Positions 34,873-44,747 of a DNA stretch of 64,000 bases are shown in pieces. The notes beneath the pieces are model-generated. The model was not told the DNA's origin. It did no database searches and was given only the letters and a program-made list of their open reading frames with translations. The stretch covers positions 142,791-206,790 of the forward strand of contig JAZQFC010000037.1 of NCBI GenBank assembly GCA_045539315.1, written 5' to 3'. Both the position numbers and the translations under genes were made by a program. Each line of letters opens with the position of its first letter. Position 1 is the first letter of the stretch. The DNA is from RUG11462 sp045539315 (GTDB taxonomy: Bacteria; Bacillota; Clostridia; Oscillospirales; Acutalibacteraceae).

Positions 34873-35844
34873 ATGGCTGAATTAAGATGGCACCCACTTA
34901 TTGAAGACTGGGTTATGATCGCTTCTCACAGACAAAACAGACCACAAATGCCAAAGGACTGGTGTCCTTTCTGTCCTGGTTCCGGCAAAGTTCCAGATGA
35001 ATTTGATGTTTACGAGTATGATAACGATTTTCCTGCTCTTTCACAAAACCCACCTGAACCAGACGATGTTGCTACTGACTTTTTCAAAGTAGCGCCTGCT
35101 TATGGTAAATGCGAGGTTATTTTGTATTCACCTGAACACACTGTAACATTGCCTGAACTTTCAGTTGACCACATTTCAAAATTGGTTGACTTATGGGTAG
35201 AGCGATTTAATGTTATTAAATCTGATGACAAGATTAAATATGTTTTCATTTTTGAAAACAGAGGAGAGGCAGTTGGCGTTACAATGCCACACCCTCATGG
35301 TCAAATTTATGGTTATTCAGTTGTGCCTAAAAAATTGCAACTTGAAGTAAATAGCGCTAAAAAATATTTGGCGGAAAACAATAAATGTATCTTCTGCGAT
35401 ATGCTAGATAAAGAAAAAGAAGCGCAAGACAGAATTATTTTTGAAACAGAGCATTTTACTGTATTTTTACCATTCTTCTGCGAGTATCCTTATGGTGTTT
35501 ATATTATGTCTAATCGCCATGTTTCAAACATTGCAGAGTTTACTGAAGATGAAAAACGCGATTTTGCAAAGGTTATTCGCGAAACAACAGGTATGCTTGA
35601 CAGCCTTTTTGATATGAAATTCCCTTATATGATGTGTATGCATAATGCACCTGTAAACGGCGAAGATAACAGCGAATATTATCACTTCCACGTTGAATTC
35701 TTCCCACCAATGCGTTCTGGAGATAAGATTAAATTCAACGCTTCTTCTGAAACAGGCGCTTGGGCGCATTGCAACCCAACTGCACCTGAAGAAAAAGCGA
35801 AAGAACTTCGTGCAGCGCACAAAAAATTCATTGAAAATAATTAA
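34873..35844 (+). CDS. galT: galactose-1-phosphate uridylyltransferase
   Basis: A 323-residue class I GalT: zinc-site CPFCPGSGKVP near residue 32, and the active site HPHGQIYGYSVVP near residue 140, whose second His takes the UMP. It exchanges UDP between glucose and galactose 1-phosphate in the Leloir pathway. GGAGAA precedes the ATG. Forms an operon with galK. Confidence 0.94.
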   Translation: MAELRWHPLIEDWVMIASHRQNRPQMPKDWCPFCPGSGKVPDEFDVYEYDNDFPALSQNPPEPDDVATDFFKVAPAYGKCEVILYSPEHTVTLPELSVDHISKLVDLWVERFNVIKSDDKIKYVFIFENRGEAVGVTMPHPHGQIYGYSVVPKKLQLEVNSAKKYLAENNKCIFCDMLDKEKEAQDRIIFETEHFTVFLPFFCEYPYGVYIMSNRHVSNIAEFTEDEKRDFAKVIRETTGMLDSLFDMKFPYMMCMHNAPVNGEDNSEYYHFHVEFFPPMRSGDKIKFNASSETGAWAHCNPTAPEEKAKELRAAHKKFIENN

Positions 35845-35855
35845 TTAAAACAACA

Positions 35856-35886
35856 AAAACGCACTTCGTTTGAAGTGCGTTTTTTA
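35856..35886. terminator. bidirectional terminator between galT and the beta-helix gene
   Basis: AACGCACTTC (35859-35868) pairs with GAAGTGCGTT (35872-35881), with A and T runs on the two sides, between convergent genes. Confidence 0.9.
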
Positions 35887-35887
35887 T

Positions 35888-38800
35888 TTATTTAACTTGA
35901 ATTTTTTGTGTTTTAGACCACTTACTGTAAGCGAACTCTTTTCCATTCTTGACATATGCTCTCGCTTGAACTTTATATTTGCCTTTTTTAAGATTTTTAA
36001 TAGTTCTTGTAATATTTTTTGTGGCCTTAAACTGTTTTATAGTCCATTTGCCTTTGATTCTAAATCTTAATTCAAAGCCTTTAGCATCTTGAACTTTTGT
36101 GTATTTAACTTTAAACTTGCCTTTTGCTTTAACCTTTGAAAGTTTGATTTCAGGCACTTTTAAAGTTAATTTTTCTAAAGTTTCTTCGCTTAAAATCGCA
36201 TTACATTTTTCACAAACAGTTCTTTGCTCGCCTTCTTCGAAATAAGTTGGTTGCTTTTTAACGATTACTTTTTCGCTATGGGTAAGTTTTTCGATAGTTT
36301 CTTCATAAGTATCGCCGCATTTACAACCAAATATATTTGCGCCATCATTTATGCAAGTTGCAGGGAAAGTTGCGATTATTTTATACTCGTGGTTAAGTTT
36401 TTCAACTGCGTCTTGATAAGTATCGCCACACATTGAACAAGCATAAATCATTGCGCCTTCCACTTCGCAAGTGCTAAAAACAGCACTAATAAGTTTATAC
36501 TCGTGAGTAAGTTTGCCTGTTTCCTGGTCTGCATATGTATAATCACAATTTTTACACTTATGAAGTGTATAACCACCCTCATCACAAGTAGGCTCTACCA
36601 CAGTTTCAGACATAGTATGACCAAAAGCCTGAATTGAAGTCGCTACAATCAAACTACAATCTTTACACTTTTTATACATACTGCCATCATCAGTACAAGT
36701 AGCAGGAACATCAACTATCCATTCAGAATTTTTATGTCCCAATGCTTCAACTATATTGGTTTTATTAATCTGCTCACCACAGTTTGAACATTCTTCGCAG
36801 TCATAACCATCTTCTTCACAAGTAGGTTTAACTGTTTTATTTGAATATGAATGGTTAAGTTTAGGAATGCTTTCGGTTTTTACAATCTTTTCGCAAACGG
36901 TACAACTAATAGTCTTCTCGCCTGCTACTTCACATTCAGGAGCCTTTGTTTCAACCCATTCTCCTTCCTTATGACCGGTAGCAGTAACAGTTTCAGAGTC
37001 CATTATTCTATTACAAACAGAACAGGTTTTAGTTTTCACGCCATCACGAGTGCAAGTAGGATTTGAAATAGTAACCCAGTCGCCTACATCATGTTGAACG
37101 TTTTTGTAAATTGATAAATTATCAAGATAAATATATTGGAATACACCGAGTTTTCCGATAGTAGTACCATATGTTGAGCAAGACAGTCCTATATTAGAAA
37201 TTTTTGTTTTCCATTTTTGTTGGTCTTCTTCTGAAAAGTCTGTTAAATAAACTTTATAAGTAACACCATCTTCGGTATAAGTTGTATAAAGGTCAGAGAA
37301 TGGAATTCTGCATAAATTATTAGGGTCTGTTTGCAACTTCTTATCGCCGTTGCCAAATGTGCTAACTGTTTTTGTTACGCCACCTACAGTTGTGTAAGAA
37401 AGCGAAGCGCCTGCAAAGCTAAGTTTATATCTATTATAATTATCAGAAGCCATATATTTTTGCTCTTCTGTAATAGCTACACCGTTTACAGTTGCATCGG
37501 TAATAAGCTCAAACTGAATTCCTTCAGCCAAAGTATCATTTGCCAGTGCAGATTTTAACTTATCAAAACCTGTTTTCCAAGCATATCCGCCTGAATAAGC
37601 AGTGTTTGTATTACTTGAGTTTGTAAGATAAATCGCTTTTGTTCCGTTTGGACAAACTGCGCTACCGCCTGCAGGACTACCCTTAGGACCTGACCAGCAA
37701 TTAGCATAATTTGTATTCGAGCCAACAGTTGTTGTCTCAAAGTCTTCAACAAGTGTTACATCTGCTTTTTCGTTGTAGAACTTTTCAGAACTCTCAATTT
37801 CATCCATTTCGCCATTATTAACTTGAATGTCATCAACGAAAACTTCTCTGTCTGTCTGCAACTTCGCTTTAATTGTGATAGTAGTTGACTTTCTCATATT
37901 TTCCGGCGTTACACGAAGATTATTTGAATTGTTATATTTTTCGTTGAATGTAAAAATTCTGTATTCAGGATTTTTAACAGTAACTGATTTTGAATAAGTA
38001 ACTGATTTACCATCGGCAGTTGTTTCAAAATAAACTGTAAACGCTTGTTGCTCGCCGTTTGGATTAAAGTATATTCTAAATCCGTTTGCATTTTTCAAAT
38101 CCTGTGTATGCAAATAGAATTTTGCGCTAACATCTACTGCAGTAGTGCCTGTGTTTACAAGGCGCAGCGCTTTTGTTGACTTTGTTTTTTGGTTTAGCGC
38201 ATTATAATCATCAGTAATATCAACGAAAGCAGTTGAAGTGTTGGTAGAAGAAGTTAATCTATCAATACCAGACATAGTGGACCACTCGGTACCTGTACCT
38301 TTAGCGCCAACATCGTTGCTTTCAAAGTCTATCATTGTATGGTATTTTTCATCAAAGATATATTGCGGGCGAGCCTCACCCTTACCTTGATAAGCGCCCA
38401 TATTTATATTGTCTTTATCAATTGGGTTGCCAAAGAAATCGGTAGGGCACTCATGAAAGCCATCTTCAATATAATAACCTGTGCCAATAGCAGGAGAACC
38501 CTCATAAAGTTTATAAACATCACAAGATTCTCTGCCAATTGAAGCGCGACCACCATCTATAAACAATGGGTCTGCGCCTTCTATGTTACCTGAAACTTCT
38601 CTGTATAAATAAACTTCGTTTCCGCTTGAATCAGTTTTAGTTGTCACTGTGCCGTTATCAGGACAGTTTTTAAAATTCTTTCCTGCAAAAAGATTGTTTT
38701 TAAAAACTGTTTCGGTGTTATTTCCTAATCCTACGCCTGGCATTTTATCAAGCCAGAAAATGTTGTTTGCAATCAAAGTATTATGAGGCAAACTTCTGCC

Positions 38801-40066
38801 ACTCAAGGAGTTTACCCCTTTATCATAAGAGAAGAAAAGATGAGTTGCATTGCCACCTGTATTTCTTGAAGCATAAATTGTATTGTTATAAATTCTTGTA
38901 TCTTCAATAGCATCGGTGAAGTTAAATGTATAATGTTTATCTGCCTGTGAGATGTTATATCTTACAGTTGAACCCTTATTAAATGAATATCCACCATCCC
39001 AGTTTTTTGCTTCTGTACAAATAAGCATAAAGCCGCCTACATTATCGTGAGAATAGTTGTATTGGAATGTGGTATAGTAACACTGATAGTCACAGTCAAA
39101 ACCTTGACCATCATAGATAGTTCTTGTATCATACGCTTCGTTGTATTGGAAAAGCGAACCATAAGAAGCAAACGGCCACATAGCAACGTGAGCAGTATTA
39201 GTTGCATAAGAGTGCGCCTTGCCACAAACGTTATACTCAACAAGCGGTTGATTACAGTTGTTTGGCAAGATACCATCTTTACCGATATTGTAAAGAGTGT
39301 TGCCACGAATTACAACACCTTTTGCAGCATTTTTGTTTATTTCGCCCTTGTAATTACAACCCGCGTTCCAACCATTTACGCCGATACCATTTGTTTTAAC
39401 ATTGCTTACTTGGTTGTTTTCAATAGTAATGCCATCTATCCAACCTTCGATGTTAATGCCTGAAAGACCCGAACGAGAGTTAATTGACCAGTTGTTAGGG
39501 TTAGAACCATTTATAATACAATCGTGAAGGTAGTTGCCAATCATTCTATTTGAGTTATTATCACTATAGAATTTAACAACATATTGAGTACCTGTACCGT
39601 TTGTACCATTATAAAGACTTAAATTTGAAATATCCCAATAGTTTTGGTTAGTTCCAAGGAAAAGACAGGTGTCATAGTTTGGCAAACCGTCTAATTGGTC
39701 ATCATAAAGCGATGCAATATATGGCAAATCTTTAGTTTCATCGCCATAACAAGAAATATAGTTTATGTTATCTTTATCGCCTGTACCTTTTGGCCAAAGG
39801 AAAGTATCGGTCCAGATACAACCCCTTTTAAAAAGAATTGCGCTACCTGGTGAAAAAGTGGTTTTATTAACATTTTCAAGCGTTTGCCACGCGGTTTCAG
39901 GTGTTAGTCCGTCCTTTTTATCGTTACCATTATCTGCGTCAACATAATAAGTCAACCCTGTGTTTCCAATTTTCTTATTTTCTGCCGCGGCATTAATTGA
40001 AACGCTCACAGAAACTGCAGAAATTATAATAAGCAAAGATAAAAGTAAACTTAATAGTTTTTTCAT
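35888..40066 (-). CDS. large secreted right-handed beta-helix protein with eight His/Cys repeats
   Basis: A 1392-residue exported protein. A signal peptide (MKKLLSLLLSLLIIISAVSV) is followed by a parallel beta-helix of the pectate-lyase type: TYYVDADNGNDKKDGLTPETAW at the start, then many NN...I.N turns, to about residue 560. Two beta-sandwich, probably carbohydrate-binding, regions follow (FESNDVGAKG and VEDFETTTVGSN). Then come eight repeats of 37-40 residues (about 992-1300), each opening with His and containing C-x5-G-x7-9-CxxC, with degenerate last copies. A Lys-rich Fn3-like end (last about 90 residues) closes it. No LPxTG or SLH anchor is seen. The ATG at 40066 is supported by AGGAG. 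A polysaccharide lyase or glycan-binding role is inferred. Confidence 0.85.
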   Translation of the reverse strand: MKKLLSLLLSLLIIISAVSVSVSINAAAENKKIGNTGLTYYVDADNGNDKKDGLTPETAWQTLENVNKTTFSPGSAILFKRGCIWTDTFLWPKGTGDKDNINYISCYGDETKDLPYIASLYDDQLDGLPNYDTCLFLGTNQNYWDISNLSLYNGTNGTGTQYVVKFYSDNNSNRMIGNYLHDCIINGSNPNNWSINSRSGLSGINIEGWIDGITIENNQVSNVKTNGIGVNGWNAGCNYKGEINKNAAKGVVIRGNTLYNIGKDGILPNNCNQPLVEYNVCGKAHSYATNTAHVAMWPFASYGSLFQYNEAYDTRTIYDGQGFDCDYQCYYTTFQYNYSHDNVGGFMLICTEAKNWDGGYSFNKGSTVRYNISQADKHYTFNFTDAIEDTRIYNNTIYASRNTGGNATHLFFSYDKGVNSLSGRSLPHNTLIANNIFWLDKMPGVGLGNNTETVFKNNLFAGKNFKNCPDNGTVTTKTDSSGNEVYLYREVSGNIEGADPLFIDGGRASIGRESCDVYKLYEGSPAIGTGYYIEDGFHECPTDFFGNPIDKDNINMGAYQGKGEARPQYIFDEKYHTMIDFESNDVGAKGTGTEWSTMSGIDRLTSSTNTSTAFVDITDDYNALNQKTKSTKALRLVNTGTTAVDVSAKFYLHTQDLKNANGFRIYFNPNGEQQAFTVYFETTADGKSVTYSKSVTVKNPEYRIFTFNEKYNNSNNLRVTPENMRKSTTITIKAKLQTDREVFVDDIQVNNGEMDEIESSEKFYNEKADVTLVEDFETTTVGSNTNYANCWSGPKGSPAGGSAVCPNGTKAIYLTNSSNTNTAYSGGYAWKTGFDKLKSALANDTLAEGIQFELITDATVNGVAITEEQKYMASDNYNRYKLSFAGASLSYTTVGGVTKTVSTFGNGDKKLQTDPNNLCRIPFSDLYTTYTEDGVTYKVYLTDFSEEDQQKWKTKISNIGLSCSTYGTTIGKLGVFQYIYLDNLSIYKNVQHDVGDWVTISNPTCTRDGVKTKTCSVCNRIMDSETVTATGHKEGEWVETKAPECEVAGEKTISCTVCEKIVKTESIPKLNHSYSNKTVKPTCEEDGYDCEECSNCGEQINKTNIVEALGHKNSEWIVDVPATCTDDGSMYKKCKDCSLIVATSIQAFGHTMSETVVEPTCDEGGYTLHKCKNCDYTYADQETGKLTHEYKLISAVFSTCEVEGAMIYACSMCGDTYQDAVEKLNHEYKIIATFPATCINDGANIFGCKCGDTYEETIEKLTHSEKVIVKKQPTYFEEGEQRTVCEKCNAILSEETLEKLTLKVPEIKLSKVKAKGKFKVKYTKVQDAKGFELRFRIKGKWTIKQFKATKNITRTIKNLKKGKYKVQARAYVKNGKEFAYSKWSKTQKIQVK

Positions 40067-40095
40067 AACATATCTCCTCATTTTAAACTAATTTA

Positions 40096-40124
40096 ATTAT
40101 ATCACACCGAAAAAACATCGTCAA
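40096..40124 (-). promoter_or_regulatory. promoter of the beta-helix protein gene
   Basis: Minus strand TTGACG (40119-40124) and TATAAT (40096-40101), spacer 17. Confidence 0.8.
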
Positions 40125-40178
40125 TTGAAAAACTAAACAAAACAAAAGCAAAACTCTATTGCAATATCAACAAAAATA

Positions 40179-40206
40179 TTGACAGACATTTAAAAAATGG
40201 TATAAT
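40179..40206 (+). promoter_or_regulatory. promoter of the Big2 protein gene
   Basis: TTGACA (40179-40184) and TATAAT (40201-40206), spacer 16, ahead of an AGGAGG ribosome site. Confidence 0.85.
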
Positions 40207-40239
40207 ATAATTAGAACATTTGATTTAGGAGGGATTAAA

Positions 40240-41307
40240 ATGAAAAGTAAAAAAAGCGTTAAAAATCTTATCGCTTTTATTTTGGTTGCTATAATAATTT
40301 TTTCTTGTATCCCTTCTTGTTTAGTAGGCGCTTTTAACTATCCTAAAATCTCGCTTGGCAAAGAGCAAAAAGGCAAGTTGCAAGATTATTTTGGCGCAGT
40401 TTCTTATGAGTTTAATCTTAAAAACGATGCTAAAATTTTAATTAATTATTCAAGCACGGTTGACACTGATTTAACAGTTTGTGATGATAAGTTAAACACC
40501 ATTAAAAAATTCAGCAATGTAAAACGAGTTAAAGAAAACATTGAATTAAAAAGTGGCGTTTATGTAATCGGCATTTACAACTGCACATATAGTTCTGGTA
40601 CATATAGTCTTAAACTTACTGATAAAAGTTTTTCAAAAGTTAAAATCAGTTTTGCAAACAGTATAAACTTTTTAAAAGTTGGCGACTTCGTTAAACTAAA
40701 ATTAAATAGGCAACCTGAAAACGGAAATATTGATAATACAATATATTCTTCTTCAAAAACAAACGTTGCTTCTGTTAACAAGAACGGCAAGGTAACTGCA
40801 AAAGCGCTCGGTAAAACCACTATCACTGCAAAACTCGGTAAAAATCAAACCGCAAAATGTGATGTAATTGTAAACCAAAGCAACATTCAAGTTTTTCAAG
40901 CCGCTAAAAAAACTTTGCCAAAAATCAATGGCAAAGTGCCAATTTATTCAGTTTATTCAACCTCTATTGCAACAGTTAATAATCGAAAATTAACCGGTGT
41001 TTCACACGGCGCTACGACTATAAGCACTTATGTTGACGGTTATTATTACTATATCAACGCAAAAGTTATTGCAAGAAAAACTCTTTATAATCAAGCAAAT
41101 AAAAGGCTAAAATCGAACGATAAAGGCGCTAAAATAGTTGAAAAATACAGAGGGTACAACAATAGTGGCAAGGCTTGTGTTGTATTAAATTACATCTCAT
41201 CTTTGCAAGAAAACAAATATTTGATAGCATATTATGATGATAACTTTAAACTAAAAGCAAAAACTCAAAGCAGAATGCCTAATTTATCGAACAAAAAATC
41301 ATTTTAA
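40240..41307 (+). CDS. secreted protein with bacterial Ig-like (Big2) domain
   Basis: A 355-residue exported protein with a signal peptide or possible lipoprotein signal (AFILVAIIIFSCIPSC). An N-terminal beta-rich part resembling pre-peptidase C-type domains (DYFGAVSYEFNLKNDAKI, SGTYSLKL) comes first. A Big2-like unit follows (YSSSKTNVASVNKNGKVTAKALGKTTITAKL is its hallmark pattern), then a degenerate second unit (YSTSIATVNNRKLTGVSHGATTIS). The end is basic. No catalytic domain is visible. Probably a surface or matrix protein; function unknown. Transcribed alone. Confidence 0.75.
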   Translation: MKSKKSVKNLIAFILVAIIIFSCIPSCLVGAFNYPKISLGKEQKGKLQDYFGAVSYEFNLKNDAKILINYSSTVDTDLTVCDDKLNTIKKFSNVKRVKENIELKSGVYVIGIYNCTYSSGTYSLKLTDKSFSKVKISFANSINFLKVGDFVKLKLNRQPENGNIDNTIYSSSKTNVASVNKNGKVTAKALGKTTITAKLGKNQTAKCDVIVNQSNIQVFQAAKKTLPKINGKVPIYSVYSTSIATVNNRKLTGVSHGATTISTYVDGYYYYINAKVIARKTLYNQANKRLKSNDKGAKIVEKYRGYNNSGKACVVLNYISSLQENKYLIAYYDDNFKLKAKTQSRMPNLSNKKSF

Positions 41308-41308
41308 A

Positions 41309-41345
41309 CAAAAAACTCTATCTCAAAAGAGATAGAGTTTTATTT
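41309..41345. terminator. bidirectional terminator between Big2 protein gene and ppa
   Basis: AAAACTCTATCTC (41313-41325 region) pairs with GAGATAGAGTTTT after an AAAA loop; A and T tracts flank the stem between convergent genes. Confidence 0.88.
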
Positions 41346-41346
41346 T

Positions 41347-41877
41347 TTATTTGCCGAAACATTTATTATAATTATCAATACAATCTTGAATGATTTTTAT
41401 CGCAACATCCTGCCCTTGTACAGACTTAACTTCAGTAGGCACGCCTTCAAGCAATTTATAAACCTCAAAGAAGTTTGAAACCTCATCAAAAATATGTTTA
41501 GGAAGTTGGAAAATTGAATCATAGCAATTATAAGATGGATCACCAACAGGCACAGCAATAATTTTTTCATCATATGCCTCACCATCTGTCATTTCCAAAA
41601 CGCCAATTGGTTTACATTCAACCAAAGTTAATGGAATTATTGATTCCTGGCAAAGCACCAAAACATCAAGCGGGTCTTTATCATCGGCATATGTGCGAGG
41701 AATAAGGCCATAGTTTGCAGGATAATGAGTAGAAGTGTGAAGCACTCTGTCAAGACGCAAAAGCCCTGTTTCTTTATCAAGTTCATACTTGTTTTTGCCA
41801 CCCTTTGAAATTTCAATAACAGCGGTAAACTTTTCAGGTTTTATTCTATCAATACTAATATTATGCCAAATATTCAT
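41347..41877 (-). CDS. ppa: inorganic pyrophosphatase (family I)
   Basis: A 176-residue soluble pyrophosphatase: ISKGGKNKYELDKETG, HYPANYGLIPRTYADDKDPLDVLVL (with the metal-binding D-x-D-P-x-D signature near residue 67) and VPVGDPSYNCYD. It removes pyrophosphate made in biosynthesis. Family I enzymes are metal (Mg) dependent; many Clostridia instead use family II or membrane enzymes. Transcribed alone from TTGCAA-17-TATAAT. Confidence 0.94.
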   Translation of the reverse strand: MNIWHNISIDRIKPEKFTAVIEISKGGKNKYELDKETGLLRLDRVLHTSTHYPANYGLIPRTYADDKDPLDVLVLCQESIIPLTLVECKPIGVLEMTDGEAYDEKIIAVPVGDPSYNCYDSIFQLPKHIFDEVSNFFEVYKLLEGVPTEVKSVQGQDVAIKIIQDCIDNYNKCFGK

Positions 41878-41905
41878 ACTTTTCTCCTTGCATTTGTTTT
41901 AAAAT

Positions 41906-41934
41906 ATTATAACAAAACTTTTACTGTTTTGCAA
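41906..41934 (-). promoter_or_regulatory. promoter of ppa
   Basis: Minus strand TTGCAA (41929-41934) and TATAAT (41906-41911), spacer 17. Confidence 0.8.
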
Positions 41935-41966
41935 GAAAAAAGGCCACTTTTAGTGACCTTTTTAAC
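41935..41966 (-). terminator. terminator of the deacetylase-Na/Pi cotransporter unit
   Basis: AAAAAGGCCACT pairs with AGTGACCTTTTT around a TTT loop (about 41938-41964), next to the stop codon at 41968; one C:A mismatch on the plus strand becomes G:T on the minus strand. Confidence 0.8.
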
Positions 41967-41967
41967 A

Positions 41968-43773
41968 TTAAAGTTTATATTTTTCTTTATATTCTGCATA
42001 AGCCTCATTAAAATCAGGGTTGTCAGAATATTTAACTGTATATAGATACTCATGTGTATCCATTTCTTTTTTATCAATTTCAATAAGCAAAACTGCAATA
42101 TTTGAGCAGTGGTCTGAAACTCTTTCAAAGTTGTTAAGCATATCTGCAAGTACAAAGCCTAATTCAATAGTACAGTCGCCTTGGCTGAGTCTTTCAATAT
42201 GTTTTGATCTAATTTTTTTGATAATGCGGTCGATAACCTGCTCAAGTGGTTCAACCTTTTGCGCAATAGCAATATCGCCTGTTTCAAATGCTAATTTTGT
42301 GATTGCAAGAATCTCATTCAAAGCGCTTGACAAGATTTTGATTTCGTCTTGAGCCTTTTTAGAAAATTCAAGACCTTTATCTTTCAATTCCTCTGCAGAT
42401 TTATATAGGTTTACTGCATGGTCTCCCAAACGTTCAAAATCAGAAATAGCGTGAAGAAGCATAGACACAGTGTCAGAATCTTTTGCAGACATTTCCTGAC
42501 GAGAAAGTCTTACCAAATAAGTTCCCAACTTGTCTTCAAACTCATCAAGTTGATTTTCGCATTCAAAGATTTTTTGAATTTTTTCTTCGTTGTATTCATT
42601 AACAACATCAATTGCTTCATTGATAGAAGTATAAGCAATATTAAACATTTCAACCGCTTTGCTTTTACTTTCACCAACAGCGATAGATGGAGTTGATAAA
42701 AGACGGTCATCAATAAATGTAAACTCTTCTTCTTTGCCTTCATCAACCTTGATAACTTTATAAGCAAATTTTTCAAGAAATTTTGAGAATGGTAATAAAA
42801 TTAAAGTTACAACTACATTGAATATTGTATGAACAAGTGCGATACCAAAACCATCAATTTTTAAATCAACAAAATCAAATAATCCGAGATATGGCAACAA
42901 TAAACCAACAAGGAATTTTAATAAATAGAACACGCACAAGCAGAAAACAGTACCAATAATATTAAATGAAATATGAATTACTGCAACTCTACGAGCGTTT
43001 TTATTAACACCAATTGAAGAGATAAGAGCAGTTACACAAGTACCGATATTCTGACCCATAATGATAGGAATAGCCATTCCAAATGATACTGCGCCTGTTG
43101 CCGCTAAATTTTGCAAAATAGCAACTGAAGCCGCAGAAGACTGAATAACACCTGTTACAACTGCGCCAACTAAAACGCCTACTACAGGGTTGTTAAACCA
43201 AGAAAGCACAGTTTGAATCGCTCCGCCGCCTGCTGCCGATTCAGACTCAAGCATATCTTTTAATGGGTCCATAGCCATTGACATAAGTTCCATACCCCAG
43301 ATAAGTACCGCAAAACCTATGAAAATAGAGCCTAAACTTTTCTTTTTATCACTTTTTGAGAACATATTAAAAATTATTCCGATAAGCGCTAAAACAAGTG
43401 AGAAGTTTTCAGGCTTTAAGAAAGCCATAAAACTTTCGCCTGTGTCCATTGTTGACATACCTGTAATCCAAGCGGTAAGGGTTGTACCGATATTTGAACC
43501 CATAATAACGCCAATTGTTTGACCAAGTTGCATAATACCGGAGTTTACAAGACCAACAAGCATTACTGTCATCGCAGATGAACTTTGAATAGCAATTGTA
43601 ATGGCAGCACCAAGCATAATCGCTTTCGCTTTATTAGAAGTCATTTTCTTTAAAGCAGATTCTAACTTACCGCCTGCCATTTTTTCAAGTCCGGAAGACA
43701 TAACGTCCATACCGAACATAAAAAATGCAAGGCCACCACCTAATAAAATCAACTGAATAATTACTGAAACCAT
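41968..43773 (-). CDS. Na+/phosphate cotransporter family protein with PhoU-like domain
   Basis: A 601-residue protein. The membrane part (about residues 1-330) has the duplicated Na_Pi_cotrans motif: QSSSAMTVMLVGLVNSG and QSSAASVAILQNLAATG. The C-terminal part (about 350-600) is a helical PhoU-like domain with SDFERLGDHAVNL and NNFERVSDHCSNI. Family members move phosphate with sodium; the PhoU part is taken to sense phosphate status. Located 21 bases after a polysaccharide deacetylase gene, sharing its promoter. Confidence 0.9.
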   Translation of the reverse strand: MVSVIIQLILLGGGLAFFMFGMDVMSSGLEKMAGGKLESALKKMTSNKAKAIMLGAAITIAIQSSSAMTVMLVGLVNSGIMQLGQTIGVIMGSNIGTTLTAWITGMSTMDTGESFMAFLKPENFSLVLALIGIIFNMFSKSDKKKSLGSIFIGFAVLIWGMELMSMAMDPLKDMLESESAAGGGAIQTVLSWFNNPVVGVLVGAVVTGVIQSSAASVAILQNLAATGAVSFGMAIPIIMGQNIGTCVTALISSIGVNKNARRVAVIHISFNIIGTVFCLCVFYLLKFLVGLLLPYLGLFDFVDLKIDGFGIALVHTIFNVVVTLILLPFSKFLEKFAYKVIKVDEGKEEEFTFIDDRLLSTPSIAVGESKSKAVEMFNIAYTSINEAIDVVNEYNEEKIQKIFECENQLDEFEDKLGTYLVRLSRQEMSAKDSDTVSMLLHAISDFERLGDHAVNLYKSAEELKDKGLEFSKKAQDEIKILSSALNEILAITKLAFETGDIAIAQKVEPLEQVIDRIIKKIRSKHIERLSQGDCTIELGFVLADMLNNFERVSDHCSNIAVLLIEIDKKEMDTHEYLYTVKYSDNPDFNEAYAEYKEKYKL

Positions 43774-43794
43774 ACTTCTTATATTTCCTTTCTT

Positions 43795-44598
43795 TTAAAA
43801 AACAACTGTTTCACCGGCTGGGATTTTTACATCCTTGCCATCTTTAACAATCCATACATCTATTTGAGTTGGGTTGTAAACAAATGATTCATCCGCAGAA
43901 ATTTGCAATGCTCTTTGCGCTTGAAGATAATCGTAAATTTCAATATTTGTTGCAAACCAGATTTTATCTTTTTTCTCCGCAAGACGAGCGCAGATTCTTT
44001 CTATATAATCAAAGCCTTTGTCTTTGTTATTAGCAAACTCATAAGAATGACCCCAGATATAAAACAAATTAGAAGCCCAAGGTGTATCAAGACAGTTTAT
44101 GAAATTATCAATATAATTGATTGCATTATTATGATGACAAGTTGGTTTCCACTCCATAAAGTTTCTTGGAAAACCGAAACCACCATCGCCTACTATTCTT
44201 GAATATACAATTCCGCAGTGCTTTAAAATGTCAATAACTTCATCATTATATGTACCAAAAGGATAAGCCGAACCACGAACTACATACCCACACTGTTTTT
44301 CAAGCGCTTTTCTATCTTCAAGCACTTGGTTAATAACAGTTACGCTCGAACATTTTTCAAGCCAAGGGTGATTAACTGTATGCACGGCAACCTCATGACC
44401 TTTATAAAGAGTTTTCAAATCTTCAGGGTTAACATCCCCATTTTCAGCATAAACTCTTGCAGAATTAAGGTTAAATGTTCCCTTCATTCCGTATTTATTA
44501 AAAATTTCAACTAACTTATAATCTTCTTTAGCACCGTCGTCATAACTGAATGTTACTATATGACGCTTACCATCTTTAAATGCTTTAAATTCTATCAT
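43795..44598 (-). CDS. polysaccharide deacetylase family protein (NodB fold)
   Basis: A 267-residue carbohydrate esterase 4-like protein. It shows HIVTFSYDDGAKEDY (Asp pair of the NodB motif 1) and HEVAVHTVNHPWL (His-x3-His of motif 2). Such enzymes remove N-acetyl groups from chitooligosaccharides or peptidoglycan using zinc. There is no signal peptide, so an intracellular or atypical substrate is possible. GGAG sets the ATG at 44598; the in-frame GTG three codons earlier is too near to that site. First gene of a two-gene unit. Confidence 0.82.
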   Translation of the reverse strand: MIEFKAFKDGKRHIVTFSYDDGAKEDYKLVEIFNKYGMKGTFNLNSARVYAENGDVNPEDLKTLYKGHEVAVHTVNHPWLEKCSSVTVINQVLEDRKALEKQCGYVVRGSAYPFGTYNDEVIDILKHCGIVYSRIVGDGGFGFPRNFMEWKPTCHHNNAINYIDNFINCLDTPWASNLFYIWGHSYEFANNKDKGFDYIERICARLAEKKDKIWFATNIEIYDYLQAQRALQISADESFVYNPTQIDVWIVKDGKDVKIPAGETVVF

Positions 44599-44634
44599 AT
44601 TTTTCACTCCGTTTTAAACAAGTTCGGTCAATTT

Positions 44635-44663
44635 ATGATAACATAAAATCTAAATGTTTTCAA
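44635..44663 (-). promoter_or_regulatory. promoter of the deacetylase-Na/Pi unit
   Basis: Minus strand TTGAAA (44658-44663) and TATCAT (44635-44640), spacer 17. Confidence 0.65.
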
Positions 44664-44699
44664 TATGTTTTTGTGCGATTTAACTTAAATTTAACAAAC

Positions 44700-44730
44700 A
44701 AAAAACCGACTCGAAAACGAGTCGGTTTTG
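44700..44730 (-). terminator. terminator of the Fn3-domain secreted protein gene
   Basis: AACCGACTCG (44704-44713) pairs with CGAGTCGGTT (44718-44727) around an AAAA loop, with a T run on the minus strand. Confidence 0.9.
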
Positions 44731-44747
44731 AATAATTTTAAATCAAA

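Noticed and set aside
39047..39463. 138-codon plus-strand frame inside the beta-helix gene
   Set aside because: Antisense shadow of a repetitive coding region; no promoter or ribosome site.
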